Shown here: piece after piece, positions 54,444 through 63,421 of the stretch
How positions within the stretch are numbered: position 1 is the stretch's first letter
Layout: every line of letters begins with the position of its first letter
Assembly (NCBI GenBank): GCA_001647635.1
Contig: CP014761.1
Coordinates: forward strand, 1,674,001 to 1,738,000
DNA: 64,000 nucleotides
Origin: Leifsonia xyli
GTDB lineage: Bacteria > Actinomycetota > Actinomycetes > Actinomycetales > Microbacteriaceae
Reading direction: 5' to 3'
Made by a program: the position numbers and the translations under genes
Notes under the pieces: generated by a model
Database searches by the model: none
Told to the model about the DNA's origin: nothing
What the model saw: only the letters and a program-made list of their open reading frames with translations

Positions 54444-55312
54444 TGCCGGCCGCAGTCCTCGGGCTGCTGAGCGCACTGGTCTACGGGTCCGCCGACTTCC
54501 TCGGCGGGGTGGCCGCGCGGCGCATCGGCCCGGTCCGGACCACCGCTGTCGGCGCCGTCAGCGGCCTCGCGCTGCTCATGCTCTCGCTGCCCATCGCGGG
54601 AGGCGTCTGGTCGCCCGCCGCACTCGGCTGGGGCGCGCTCTCGGGGCTCGTCGGGTCGGCCGCGGTGGGGCTGCTCTACGCGTGCCTCGCGATCGGGCCG
54701 ATGAGCATCCTGTCGCCGCTGACCGCGCTCGTGTCGGCGCTCGTCCCGATGGCCTGGGGGCTCATAGGCGGCGACCGGTTCGGGTTGGTCGGCTCGCTGG
54801 CCCTCGGGCTCGCGCTCGTCGCGGTCGTGCTGGTCGGCTTCGTGCCGGAGAAGGGCGCGGTGCGGCCGAGCGCCCGCGCGCTCGGGATGGCGGTGGCGGC
54901 CGGCGCGCTCATCGGGGTCTTCCTCATCCTGCTCGACCAGACCCCGGACGACTCGGGCGTGGTGCCGCTGATCGCCAACCGCGCGGTGAACGGCGCGATC
55001 ATGTGGGCGGTCGTCGCGCTGCTCGTGCTCCGCCGGCGTCGGGCGCCCGGACCCGCGGACGCTCTCCCCCGCCTGCAGCCGCGCGGCGTCGGTATCGCCG
55101 CCGGCGCGGGGGCGCTCGACGCGTCCGCGAATCTGCTCATACTGATCGGCCTGCGCCTCGGCGACCTGACCACCATGTCGGTGCTGGTCGCGCTCTACCC
55201 CGCCGGCACGATCCTGCTCGCCGCCATCGTGCTGCGCGAGCGGGTGGCGCCGGTGCAGTGGGTCGGTCTCGTGCTGGCCGTCACCGCCGCCGCCCTCCTC
55301 GCCCTGGACTGA
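54443..55312 (+). CDS. EamA/DMT-family transporter
   Basis: 289 residues with ten predicted helices in two EamA repeats; the second repeat has ANLLILIGLRLGDLTTMSVL and the end of it LLAAIVLRERVAPVQWVGLV, a strong DMT landmark. It should export or import a small metabolite. It is coupled by overlap to the reductase gene. Confidence 0.88.
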   Translation: MPAAVLGLLSALVYGSADFLGGVAARRIGPVRTTAVGAVSGLALLMLSLPIAGGVWSPAALGWGALSGLVGSAAVGLLYACLAIGPMSILSPLTALVSALVPMAWGLIGGDRFGLVGSLALGLALVAVVLVGFVPEKGAVRPSARALGMAVAAGALIGVFLILLDQTPDDSGVVPLIANRAVNGAIMWAVVALLVLRRRRAPGPADALPRLQPRGVGIAAGAGALDASANLLILIGLRLGDLTTMSVLVALYPAGTILLAAIVLRERVAPVQWVGLVLAVTAAALLALD

Positions 55313-55320
55313 CGTCGGCT

Positions 55321-55399
55321 GTCCCAGGCGTCTGGTTGACGCAACACGCTGTCGCGTATGCGGGCATTGCGGCGTGTTGCGTCAACCAGACGCAGGGAC
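55321..55399. terminator. Long inverted repeat between convergent genes
   Basis: Arms 55329-55349 and 55372-55392 are perfectly complementary over 21 bases, with a further G-C pair and, after a small bulge, GTCCC/GGGAC. The loop is 22 bases. It lies between the EamA transporter and MarR genes. Confidence 0.75.
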
Positions 55400-55407
55400 G
55401 GCGGGGG

Positions 55408-55872
55408 TCAGGTGGGCGGTGCGACCTGGGCGGCCTTCTCCAGGGCGGGGAGGGCGGCGGTGATGGCGGTCCGCTGGTCGGTCGTCAGCTCGGCGAGGAC
55501 CGCCGCGACGGCCCGCGCGCGGTCGGACCGCGCCTCGACCAGGAGCGCTGTGCCGGCCTCCGTGCCGGAGACGAACAGCGACCGGCGGTCCTGCGGGTCG
55601 GGCGTGCGCTCGACGAGGCCGCGCGCCTCCAGCTCAGCCACGATCCGCGTGATGGTGGGAGCGGCGGCCAACTCGATGGAGGCGAGCTCGCTCGGGCGCA
55701 GCGGCCCGCTGCGGACGATGGTCGACAGGGCGGAGAGCTGGCCGTGGCTCAAGCCTCCGGTGGAGGAGCGGATGCGGCGGTTCAAGCGCCCGACGGCCAG
55801 GGCCAGGCGGCCGGGGACATCGTCGTCACGGCCGGCCGCCGGCCGCTCGTCAGCTTCATGCGCGGTGGGCAC
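55408..55872 (-). CDS. MarR-family transcriptional regulator
   Basis: 154 residues. The winged helix is LSHGQLSALSTIVRSGPLRP, SELASIELAAAPTITRIVAE, LEARGLVERTPDPQDRRSLF with the typical D-x-R-D/S-R wing. GTG at 55870-55872 with GAGGA upstream is chosen; it lies inside the 3' end of the MFS gene (overlap 17 bases), so both are in one transcript. It probably represses the efflux gene. Confidence 0.85.
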   Translation of the reverse strand: MPTAHEADERPAAGRDDDVPGRLALAVGRLNRRIRSSTGGLSHGQLSALSTIVRSGPLRPSELASIELAAAPTITRIVAELEARGLVERTPDPQDRRSLFVSGTEAGTALLVEARSDRARAVAAVLAELTTDQRTAITAALPALEKAAQVAPPT

Positions 55873-57598
55873 CGACTTCCTCGCCTTCCTCGATGGCCGG
55901 CCGCTCGGGTGCGACGGCCTCCTCATGAACATACTTGCCTCCGCCGAGGAACGACGCGACAGCCCCGATGACGCTCATGATGGCCGCAGCCAGGAAGACG
56001 ACGACGAGCCCGTCGTGGAAGGGCCCGGAGATCAGTTGCGGGAAGAACTCCTTGCCAGTCAGCGTGGCCCCGTCGACGTGCGGCGCGGTCAGGATGCCGG
56101 TGGGCCCGAGCAGGCTCTGGATGGGGTTGTAGCCCAGGAACGCGGCGAACAGCGACCCGACCGGCGGGGTGTTGCCGACCTGCGCCGCGATGTTCGCGGG
56201 GACGCCGTGCGACGTGAGCCCGTTGGTCAGGGCCGACGGGAGCGCCACGGAGAGGCCCGCGATCATCAGGGAGAAGAAGATGCCGATCGAGAGCGAGCTC
56301 CCGGCATTGAGCGCGACTCCGGCCATCCCGGACGCTGCGCCGCGTTCGTTCGCCGGCACGCTGTTCATGATCGCGGTGCGGTTCGGCGACGAGAACAGGC
56401 CCGAGCCGATGCCGTTGAGCCCGGTGAGGACGGCGAACTGCCAGTACTCGAAGTTCACCGGAATGAGCAGCAGCCCGATGAAGGTCGCCGCCACGAGGAG
56501 CAGCCCGACGGTCGCGAAGGCGCGCGACCCGAACCGGTCGGAGAGCGCCCCCGAGATCGGGCCGGCCACCAGGAAGCCGATCGTGATCGGCAGCATGTAG
56601 ATGCCGGCCCAGAGCGGCGTGGACTCGTAGCTGTAGCCGTGCAGCGGCAGCCAGATCCCCTGCAGCCAGATGATCAGCATGAACTGCAGCCCGCCGCGGC
56701 CGATGGCGGCCAGGAACCCGGCGAAGATGCCGGACGAGAACGCGCGGATGCGGAACAGGCGCATGTCGAACATCGGCGCGGGCACCTTCAGTTCGACGAA
56801 CACGAAGAGGCCGAGCAGCACGATGCCGCCGATGATCGCCCCGAGCACCCACGGGTTGCCCCAGCCCTGGCTGGAGCCGCCGTAGGGCTGGATGCCGTAC
56901 GTGATGCCGGTGAGCAGCGCGATCAGGCCGATGCCGAACGTGGCGTTGCCGAGCCAGTCGATGCGGCCGGGGTTCTTCTGCCCCACCTCGTGCAGCGACT
57001 TGATGGACCAGATGGTGCCGATCACGCCGAACGGCACGGACACGAAGAACACCGCGCGCCAGTCGATCTCGGCCAGGACGCCGCCGAGGATGAGGCCGAT
57101 GAAGCTTCCGGCGATCGCGGCGACCTGGTTGAGGCCGAGCGCGAACCCGCGCTTGTTGGCCGGGAAGGCGTCGGTGAGGATGGCGGTCGAGTTCGCGAAC
57201 AGCATGGCGCCGCCGACGCCCTGCACGAACCGCCAGACGATCAGCCACAGGGCGCCGGGACCCGCGGTGAACGGGTCGAGGCAGAGCGCGATGGCGGCCA
57301 GCGTGAAGATGACGAAGCCGAGGTTGTAGATGCGGACGCGACCGAACTGGTCGCCCATCCGACCGAACATGACGACGAGCACGGCGGTGACGAGCATGTA
57401 GCCCATCAGCATCCAGAGCAGGTAGGACACGTTGCCGGGCTCGAGCGGGTTCAGCTTGACGCCGGTGAAGATCGCGGGCAGCGAGATGATGACGATCGAG
57501 GAGTTGATCGTCGCCATGAGCATGCCGAGGGTGGTGTTCGAGAGCGCCACCCAGCGGTAGTGGGGGTGGTCTTTGGTGAAGATGCCGGTGCGGGCCAC
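55856..57598 (-). CDS. MFS drug:H+ antiporter, DHA2 (14-helix) type
   Basis: 580 residues, fourteen predicted helices. LGMLMATINSSIVIISLPAI with the D/N-x-x-I-V-x-x-A-L-P-like motif, GRMGDQFGRVRIYNLGF motif A and GFALGLNQVAAIAGSFIGLILGG motif C are typical of EmrB/QacA exporters. Unusually, the family's acidic residue in the first helix is replaced by Asn (ATINSSIV). It exports drugs or toxic metabolites. It is co-transcribed with the MarR gene downstream and preceded by a probable operator. Confidence 0.9.
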   Translation of the reverse strand: MARTGIFTKDHPHYRWVALSNTTLGMLMATINSSIVIISLPAIFTGVKLNPLEPGNVSYLLWMLMGYMLVTAVLVVMFGRMGDQFGRVRIYNLGFVIFTLAAIALCLDPFTAGPGALWLIVWRFVQGVGGAMLFANSTAILTDAFPANKRGFALGLNQVAAIAGSFIGLILGGVLAEIDWRAVFFVSVPFGVIGTIWSIKSLHEVGQKNPGRIDWLGNATFGIGLIALLTGITYGIQPYGGSSQGWGNPWVLGAIIGGIVLLGLFVFVELKVPAPMFDMRLFRIRAFSSGIFAGFLAAIGRGGLQFMLIIWLQGIWLPLHGYSYESTPLWAGIYMLPITIGFLVAGPISGALSDRFGSRAFATVGLLLVAATFIGLLLIPVNFEYWQFAVLTGLNGIGSGLFSSPNRTAIMNSVPANERGAASGMAGVALNAGSSLSIGIFFSLMIAGLSVALPSALTNGLTSHGVPANIAAQVGNTPPVGSLFAAFLGYNPIQSLLGPTGILTAPHVDGATLTGKEFFPQLISGPFHDGLVVVFLAAAIMSVIGAVASFLGGGKYVHEEAVAPERPAIEEGEEVGAHRA

Positions 57599-57620
57599 GG
57601 GTTTCCTTGCAGACGCGGTT

Positions 57621-57645
57621 GTTTATATGCGTCAACTATATAACC
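57621..57645. promoter_or_regulatory. Palindromic operator/promoter of the MFS-MarR unit
   Basis: Half-sites GTTTATATG (57621-57629) and CTATATAACC (57636-57645) form an imperfect inverted repeat in an AT-rich spot that stands out from the GC-rich surroundings, 23 bases upstream of the MFS start. It is a likely MarR site. Confidence 0.55.
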
Positions 57646-57657
57646 GATGGCGGGTCG

Positions 57658-58239
57658 TCAGATCAACAGTTCCCACACCCAGCGCAACTCTTCCAGCGGC
57701 GAGTCCGGATCACCGGGGAGACGGGGCTGGAGGATGAGTGAGCTGGCGATCCGGGTGATCAGCGCAGCGGAGGCGTCGAGGCGCTGCGCGGGCACGTCGG
57801 GCCCGAGTGCGGCGAGCTTCAACCGGATGATCGAGCGGACCTCCTCCGCCAGCGGGATGAGCCGGGCGGCCTGCCGCTCGGCGAGTGCCGCCGACGTGGC
57901 GAGGAGGCGGAGCCGGGATGCGCCGAGGTCGTCCGCGGCGTCGGCAGGCAGGGAGATGAGGCCGAGCGCACCGCTGAGTACCGGAATGCGCGGGTCGCTG
58001 AGGTACTCGCGGGTGCTCTGCTCGTCGATCGTCGGCAGCGCCGAGCCGAGGAGCGCGTCCTCCTTGGTGGGGAAGTGGTTGAAGAAGGTGCGCTGTTTGA
58101 TGCCGGCCTCTGCGCAGATCTGGTCCACGGTCAGTGCGGCCGCCCCGTGCTGAAGGGCGAGCCGCACCGCCGCGGTCTCGATGGCGCGCATGGTCGCCCG
58201 GCCGCGGGCGTTGCCGTGCGAGGTCATCGAGGGTGTCAT
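57658..58239 (-). CDS. TetR-family transcriptional regulator
   Basis: 193 residues. The N-terminal helix-turn-helix is ALQHGAAALTVDQICAEAGI then KQRTFFNHFPTKEDALLG. The remainder is a helical ligand domain of the TetR-C type. It lies 3 bases after the MacB-like permease gene on the same strand, so it may regulate that exporter; it is also 59 bases upstream of the MFS gene. An internal ATG at residue 5 is an alternative start. Confidence 0.87.
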   Translation of the reverse strand: MTPSMTSHGNARGRATMRAIETAAVRLALQHGAAALTVDQICAEAGIKQRTFFNHFPTKEDALLGSALPTIDEQSTREYLSDPRIPVLSGALGLISLPADAADDLGASRLRLLATSAALAERQAARLIPLAEEVRSIIRLKLAALGPDVPAQRLDASAALITRIASSLILQPRLPGDPDSPLEELRWVWELLI

Positions 58240-58242
58240 GGT

Positions 58243-59526
58243 CTATTCGTATCGCAAAGCGTCGATCGGGGTCTTCCTGGCGGCGCGGCGGGCGGGAAGC
58301 GTTCCGGCCAGGAAGGCGATCAGCACGATCAGGACGACGACGCTCAGGATGCCCACCGGTTGGAACAGCAGCAGGTGGAGCCCCGCGAGGCCGGAGAGCG
58401 GTCCGCTCGCCAGCGCGGTGCTGAGCGGGAGGCCGACACCGATGGCGACCAGCACTCCGAGGAGGCTGCCGAGCAGCCCGATGAACCCGGCTTCGAGGCT
58501 GAACAGGGCGAAGACGCGTCCACTGCTCATGCCCATCGCCTTCATCAGTCCGATCTCGCGTGTCCGTTCCTGGACGCTCATCAGCAGTGTGTTGACGATG
58601 CCGAAGGCGGCGGCGAGGAGGGCGATGATCGCGAAGGCGTTCAGCACTCCGGTGATCCCGGAGATGACGGTCTGGATGACGCCGAGTTGATCCTTGATGG
58701 TCTGGGCGTTCATCCCCTTGTCAGCGATCTCGGCCTTCAGGTCGGTGATGTGGGCGTCGCTCGCGTCGGTCGGGAAATGGGCGACGGCGACCTGGTATCG
58801 GTCGGGCGCGCTCGACCCCGCCTTCTGCTGCTCGGCGATCTGGTCGACGAGCGCGTTGTTGCCGCCGGCCCCGGAGTTCAGGAGGCTGGGGTTGGAGACG
58901 CCGACGATCGTGGCGGTCAGTTCATGCGCTGCTCCGAGGACGTCGGTGAAGCCCACGGTGACCGTCTGCCCGACGGCGTCCGCGGCGCTGGAGAAGCCGA
59001 GTGGAGCGACGTACTCCTCGGGCAGCACGATCTGACGTTCGGTCGACGAGGCGACCAGCTGGACGCCCGCGAGGAGATCGGAGCGCGCGATCGAGGAGGT
59101 CGGTGCGATCGAGAACTGGTACTTCGCGGAGCCCGGCCCGCTCACCCAGTCGAGTGAGACCGCGGACACCGGGGCGACGTCGCTCAGGCCGTCGATCGCC
59201 TTGAGGCTCTCGATGTCCGCGGCCGTCAGAGCGCCCGCCGACCCGGTGAGCGGATTGCCGGTCCCGCTGGAGGCCGTCGAGGTCTGCGGGTCGTACTTCT
59301 GCGGGCCCGAGCCCGTGGAGGTGCCGGCCTTGGACACGAGGAAGACGTCACCAGCGCCGAGGGAGGCGACCTGCTTGGTGACGTAGTCGGAGACGCCCGC
59401 GCCGAGCGCGGTGGTGAGGGTGAGGGTGAACGCGCCGACGAACAGCGCCAGCACCGTGAGCGTGGTCCGCAGCTTGCTACGGAAAGTGTTCGCCATGGCG
59501 GTTTTGAGCAGGTCGAGCGTTCTCAT
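58243..59526 (-). CDS. MacB/FtsX-type ABC transporter permease
   Basis: 427 residues. One N-terminal helix ([20 protein letters not shown]), a large extracytoplasmic domain (about 45-290) and three C-terminal helices in the FtsX domain ([58 protein letters not shown]). This is the MacB/LolE topology of exporters that work on periplasmic or surface substrates, such as antimicrobial peptides. It overlaps the ATPase gene by 4 bases. Confidence 0.9.
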   Translation of the reverse strand: MRTLDLLKTAMANTFRSKLRTTLTVLALFVGAFTLTLTTALGAGVSDYVTKQVASLGAGDVFLVSKAGTSTGSGPQKYDPQTSTASSGTGNPLTGSAGALTAADIESLKAIDGLSDVAPVSAVSLDWVSGPGSAKYQFSIAPTSSIARSDLLAGVQLVASSTERQIVLPEEYVAPLGFSSAADAVGQTVTVGFTDVLGAAHELTATIVGVSNPSLLNSGAGGNNALVDQIAEQQKAGSSAPDRYQVAVAHFPTDASDAHITDLKAEIADKGMNAQTIKDQLGVIQTVISGITGVLNAFAIIALLAAAFGIVNTLLMSVQERTREIGLMKAMGMSSGRVFALFSLEAGFIGLLGSLLGVLVAIGVGLPLSTALASGPLSGLAGLHLLLFQPVGILSVVVLIVLIAFLAGTLPARRAARKTPIDALRYE

Positions 59527-60230
59527 GCTGCCGCCTCCGCGATGTCGACGACACGACCGTCGTGGATGATGATCCGGCGATCGCAGCGGGCGGCGAGGTC
59601 CTCGTCGTGCGTGACGATGACCAGCGTGATGCCTTTCTCCCGGTTGAGCGCGAAGAGCTCGTCCTCGACGAGCGTGCCGGTCGCGCTGTCCAGGTTGCCG
59701 GTCGGCTCGTCGGCGAAGATGACATCAGGCTCCGTGACGAGCGCGCGGGTGAGCACCACCCGCTGCTTCTGTCCGCCGGACAGATCGTTGGCCCGGTTCT
59801 TGGCCTTGTCCTCCAGTCCGAACCGGCTCAGAGCCTCGAGCCCGCGGCGCCGGCGCTCGCCCGCAGGGACGCCTGCGATCTTCAGCGGCAGGGTCACGTT
59901 GTCCAGCACGGAGGTCCCTGCGGTCAGGAAGAACTGCTGGAATACGAAGCCGAAGCGACGGTTGCGCAACTCGTTGACCGCTCGCCCGGACAATGAGGCG
60001 GCGTCCGCACCGTCCACGAGCACGCTTCCGTCGTCCGGCGTGTCGAGCAGCGCCAGCAGATGCATGAGCGTCGACTTGCCCGACCCGCTCTTGCCCACAA
60101 TTGCCACCGCTTCGCCCTGACGGACGGTCATGGAGACGTCGGACAACGCCTGGAACCGGCTCTGCCCTTTGCCGTATACCTTCGAGAGCCCGCGCGCGGA
60201 GAGCAGCGGAGGCTCGGATGATTCATTCAT
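59523..60230 (-). CDS. MacB-type ABC transporter ATP-binding protein
   Basis: 235 residues. Walker A is [14 protein letters not shown], the signature [15 protein letters not shown] and Walker [17 protein letters not shown]. The switch His is in VIVTHDED. It is the LolD/MacB-class ATPase partner of the permease downstream. ATG at 60228-60230 begins [20 protein letters not shown]; the longer in-frame extension upstream lacks homology. Confidence 0.92.
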   Translation of the reverse strand: MNESSEPPLLSARGLSKVYGKGQSRFQALSDVSMTVRQGEAVAIVGKSGSGKSTLMHLLALLDTPDDGSVLVDGADAASLSGRAVNELRNRRFGFVFQQFFLTAGTSVLDNVTLPLKIAGVPAGERRRRGLEALSRFGLEDKAKNRANDLSGGQKQRVVLTRALVTEPDVIFADEPTGNLDSATGTLVEDELFALNREKGITLVIVTHDEDLAARCDRRIIIHDGRVVDIAEAAA

Positions 60231-60301
60231 GCCAAAACGGTAACAAGTTTCGGCAGTTACTGCCTCATACCGGAGTATGAACTTTGTGGACAGGTGGTTC
60301 G

Positions 60302-62393
60302 CTAGCGCAGCCGTCGCCGACGTCGCGCGGCGACCAGCAACACCGCCCCGCCCAGGAGCGCGCCCAGTCCGAGCAGCGCGGGCGCGGCGCCTCCGTCCGT
60401 CGAACCCGTCGCCGCCAGTCCGGTCGTCTCCGTCGGCGGCTCGACCGGAGTCGGCGCGCAGGTCACCACGTTGGTGAGCCCGAACCGGGACGCCGGGGAT
60501 GCGAGCTGCGTCGTGAAGGGGACGGCGGCATCCGCCGCCGCTCCGTTCGCGGAGTTCAGCCTGCTGCTCACGAGGGCGCACTGCTGAGCCGTGACCGTCA
60601 CACGCTCGCTGATCGTCACCGTCGCGCCGACGCCGTACCCCGTCTGCACCGTGCCGAACGCCACCGGCTGGGGGAGCCGCCGCCCGGCGGCGTGAGCAAG
60701 CCCCGGGCGCTCAGCCCGGCCGGCTGGCTGCCGTCGGGATAGGACACGCCGTCCACCACCCAGGTCTTGTCGAGGCGGACGGTCGCCGGGTCGGGGGTGG
60801 ACGGTTGTAGACGGAGCAGCTCACCGCCGCGTCGATCGGGACGTCGAGCGTGACCCCGGTCTGCCCGAGGTTCGCGACCGGGACGGCCGCGCCGGTCGAG
60901 AGGTTGCGGCAGACCGCTTGCGCGCCCCCCCGGGTCACAAGCGTGTAACCCGGCTGCTGCACCTCGGCGACCCCCACCTCGGCGGTCGTTCCGCCGGTCG
61001 GGTAGCTCACCTCGAACGCGACGCCGCCGGTCCCGTCGGCCGTCGTGGTCGCGGTTCCCGGAGTGACTGCAGCTCCGGCCGTCCGGGCTGCGGCGACGAA
61101 CACCCATCCCGCGCCGGCGGGGGTCGCGCCGGTGATGTCCTCGCCAATGGTCCCGGACGGGACGAGCTGCTTGACCACCGTCAGGGAACCCGAGCAATTG
61201 GCCAGGGCCAGCCGGCGCAGTTCGTCGCCCGCGCCTGAGAAGTCGGGGATCTGGAAGTAGTCGGCTGTCGCGACGTTGCCGGCTGCCGGGTCGAACGCCT
61301 CGGGACCGGAGATCGCCGCGAGGTTGAGCGCCGTGATCCCGGAGACGCCGTTGCCCACGCCGAACGACACCACGCGCGTCCCCTGCGCTTTCAGGGTGTT
61401 GGCCGAGAACACGGCCGCTTCGACGTCGGTGAAGTGGGTGTTGGCGCCGTCGCCGTGGAGGGTGTCGGCGCCCCACCGGGTGGGGTTGCCGTCGGTGATT
61501 ACGATCACGGCGTCGTAGTGGACGCCGGACCCGGCGACCCGCTGCAGCGCGGCATCCCAGTTGGTCCCGGCGCCCAGTCCCCAGTCCGCGTACGTCGCCT
61601 TGAACGCGTCCGCGCCGGCCTGCGTGGAGACCGACTGCAGGGCCGGGCTGTTCTGGTCGACGGCGCCGCCCGCCTGCTCGACACTCGGGGACTGGGCCGA
61701 GAAGCTGTAGACCGCCATCCGCGACGGAGTTCCCACGAAGGCGTCCGCGAAGGAGTCGGCGGCCGTCTTCAGGGTCGGGAGGTTCGCCCCGACCGACGCC
61801 GAGAGATCGAGGACGAGGGCGACATCCATCCCGCATGCCGCGGGGAGGGCCGGGTTGGCGCGCGACTGCTGCCACACGCCGTTGGACCGCGTGTTGAGCG
61901 AGTTGGAGCTGCTGAACATGAAGTCGGACGACGAGCGGTAGGTCTGCCCGGCGACGAGAGTCGGCGTCGCGAACCGGTACGGGGTGTCGATCGAACCGCT
62001 GCCACTCCCGGGACCGGTGCGCAGCCGGTCGTTCGCGTTCCAGCCCGGCGGCGGGGAGACCTGGCCCACCCACGGCGCGGTGCCGAGGAGCGCCCCGCTG
62101 ACCAGGATGCTGCAGTCGCCGTCCGCGTCGGAGACGCACGTGGCGAGCGGCGTGGTGTCCGTCTGGGTGGCGAACAGGCCGAGCGTGGCGCCCGCGAGCG
62201 GACCGACGGTGGTGTCGTCCACCCGGTCGCCGCCGACGCGGATCGTCACGACGGCCTCCCCCGGCCCGGGAGCCGGGACGGCGGCAGCCGCCGGGGATGC
62301 CGCGGCCACGCTCGCGAGCACGGCCAGAGCGAGTGCTCCCAGCCCGACCGCCAGCCGTCGTCGCCGTTCGATGCCCGATCCCATCCGCCCCAT
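60302..62393 (-). CDS. Secreted vWA-domain surface protein with sortase-like tail, two frameshifts
   Basis: An N-terminal signal (LAVGLGALALAVLASVAAAS) leads to a beta-sandwich segment, then a von Willebrand A domain with the MIDAS DLSAS (LVLDLSASVGANLPT) and VIVITDGNPTRWG. Prealbumin-like or collagen-binding-B-like segments follow (GSLTVVKQLVPSGTIGEDIT, and PDPATVRLDKTWVVDGVSYP). The end has LAATG, a helix (GAAPALLGLGALLGGAVLLV) and AARRRRRLR, like a sortase-type anchor. Three frames carry the gene in order; one extra G in each of the GGGGG runs at 60793-60797 and 60670-60674 (plus strand) would join them into about 697 residues. Start ATG at 62391-62393 is one of several close choices. It may mediate adhesion. 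Confidence 0.78.
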
Positions 62394-62445
62394 GCGACCA
62401 CTCTCAGCCACGGGGAGGGGGCTCCACAAGGACCGTCCTGAGCGC

Positions 62446-62454
62446 TGTGGATAA
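62446..62454 (+). promoter_or_regulatory. Second isolated DnaA-box sequence
   Basis: TGTGGATAA, identical to 53831-53839, between the vWA gene start and the dehydrogenase gene end (both minus strand). Confidence 0.25.
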
Positions 62455-62475
62455 CCGCCCCGGCTCGGCGAGGAG

Positions 62476-63384
62476 CTACTGCACCGAGGTCAGCCGCACC
62501 AGGTTCCGCGCGGCCATCGCGATGGTGAGCGGGCCGACCCGCGGCACGAACACGCTCGCGCGCTCGCGGACGGACGGGTCGAAGTTGGTGAACTCGGCCA
62601 CATCAACGCAGATCGCGCCCTCGCGGATCTCGTCGCCGCGGATGAGCTCGAACGACCGCGACGGCACCGCGGAGATGACGACGTCGGCGGTCGCCAGCGC
62701 CTCGGCCCGCGTCACCCCGGAGTCGCGCACGTCGTGCGTGTGGCGGCCGATCGCCGGCTCGAACGTGACCGAACCGGTGAGGTCGAGGGAGTGGACGAGC
62801 GCGCCGTCGTTCGCGAGCATCGCGGCGAGCGGGCGCCCGACGAGCTCGCTGCGGTTGATCACGCAGGCGGTGACCCCGGCGAGGGGCGCGCTCGGGTCGG
62901 TGCCGCGCATCCCGGCCTTCTGCAGCAGCTTCAGGATGGCGAGCGGCGTGCACGGCAGGATCGCGCGGACGGACCGGTCCGGGTCGACGAAGCGCTGGTT
63001 CTCGTACAGGAGGCGGCTCCAGAAGGAGTGCATCCCCTCGACGTCCTTGCGCGGGTCGACGAGCTCGCGCAGCCAGCGGTCGCCGCGCGGGTCTGTGAGC
63101 GGGTAGTAGAGGAAGACTCCGTCGACGTCCGGGTCGAGGTTCGCCTCGGCGACGGCCGCCTCCACGTCCTCCGGGGCGACGTGTCGCAGGTCGAACTCGA
63201 TGCCGACGTCCTGGAAGCCGCGGCCGGCGAAGCGCGCGTACGTCGCCGCGGGTCCGGTCTCTTGGCCGAGCAGGCCGACCACGCGGAGCGAGCGGCCGTC
63301 GGCGGCCAGTCGCGTGACATCCTCGCGCACCTGCGCGCGGAACTCCGCGGCCACTCCGGACGGATCGAGTTCGGTCGCGGTCAT
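62476..63384 (-). CDS. NAD-dependent methylenetetrahydrofolate dehydrogenase, yeast Mtd1-like
   Basis: 302 residues with a FolD-type fold but sequence closest, from recollection, to the monofunctional fungal Mtd1. KDVEGMHSFWSRLLYENQRF, ILPCTPLAILKLL, VINRSELVGRPLAAMLANDG and VFVPRVGPLTIAMAARNLVR all match that branch. The cyclohydrolase lysine of bifunctional FolD (Y-x3-K) is not present: the equivalent stretch is TYARFAGRG. It should oxidise 5,10-methylene-THF to methenyl-THF with NAD. ATG at 63382-63384 precedes TATELDPSGV. Confidence 0.85.
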   Translation of the reverse strand: MTATELDPSGVAAEFRAQVREDVTRLAADGRSLRVVGLLGQETGPAATYARFAGRGFQDVGIEFDLRHVAPEDVEAAVAEANLDPDVDGVFLYYPLTDPRGDRWLRELVDPRKDVEGMHSFWSRLLYENQRFVDPDRSVRAILPCTPLAILKLLQKAGMRGTDPSAPLAGVTACVINRSELVGRPLAAMLANDGALVHSLDLTGSVTFEPAIGRHTHDVRDSGVTRAEALATADVVISAVPSRSFELIRGDEIREGAICVDVAEFTNFDPSVRERASVFVPRVGPLTIAMAARNLVRLTSVQ

Positions 63385-63421
63385 GCCGCCTCCACCACAC
63401 GTGCGCTCATATGCAACGAGC

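Noticed and set aside
55358..57643. 761-codon plus-strand frame opposite the MFS and MarR genes
   Set aside because: Aspartate/glutamine/arginine-rich antisense shadow of a hydrophobic protein gene; no domain seen.
53831..62454. Replication origin suggested by DnaA boxes
   Set aside because: Only two boxes 8.6 kb apart, no AT-rich unwinding region and no dnaA/dnaN/gyr genes nearby.
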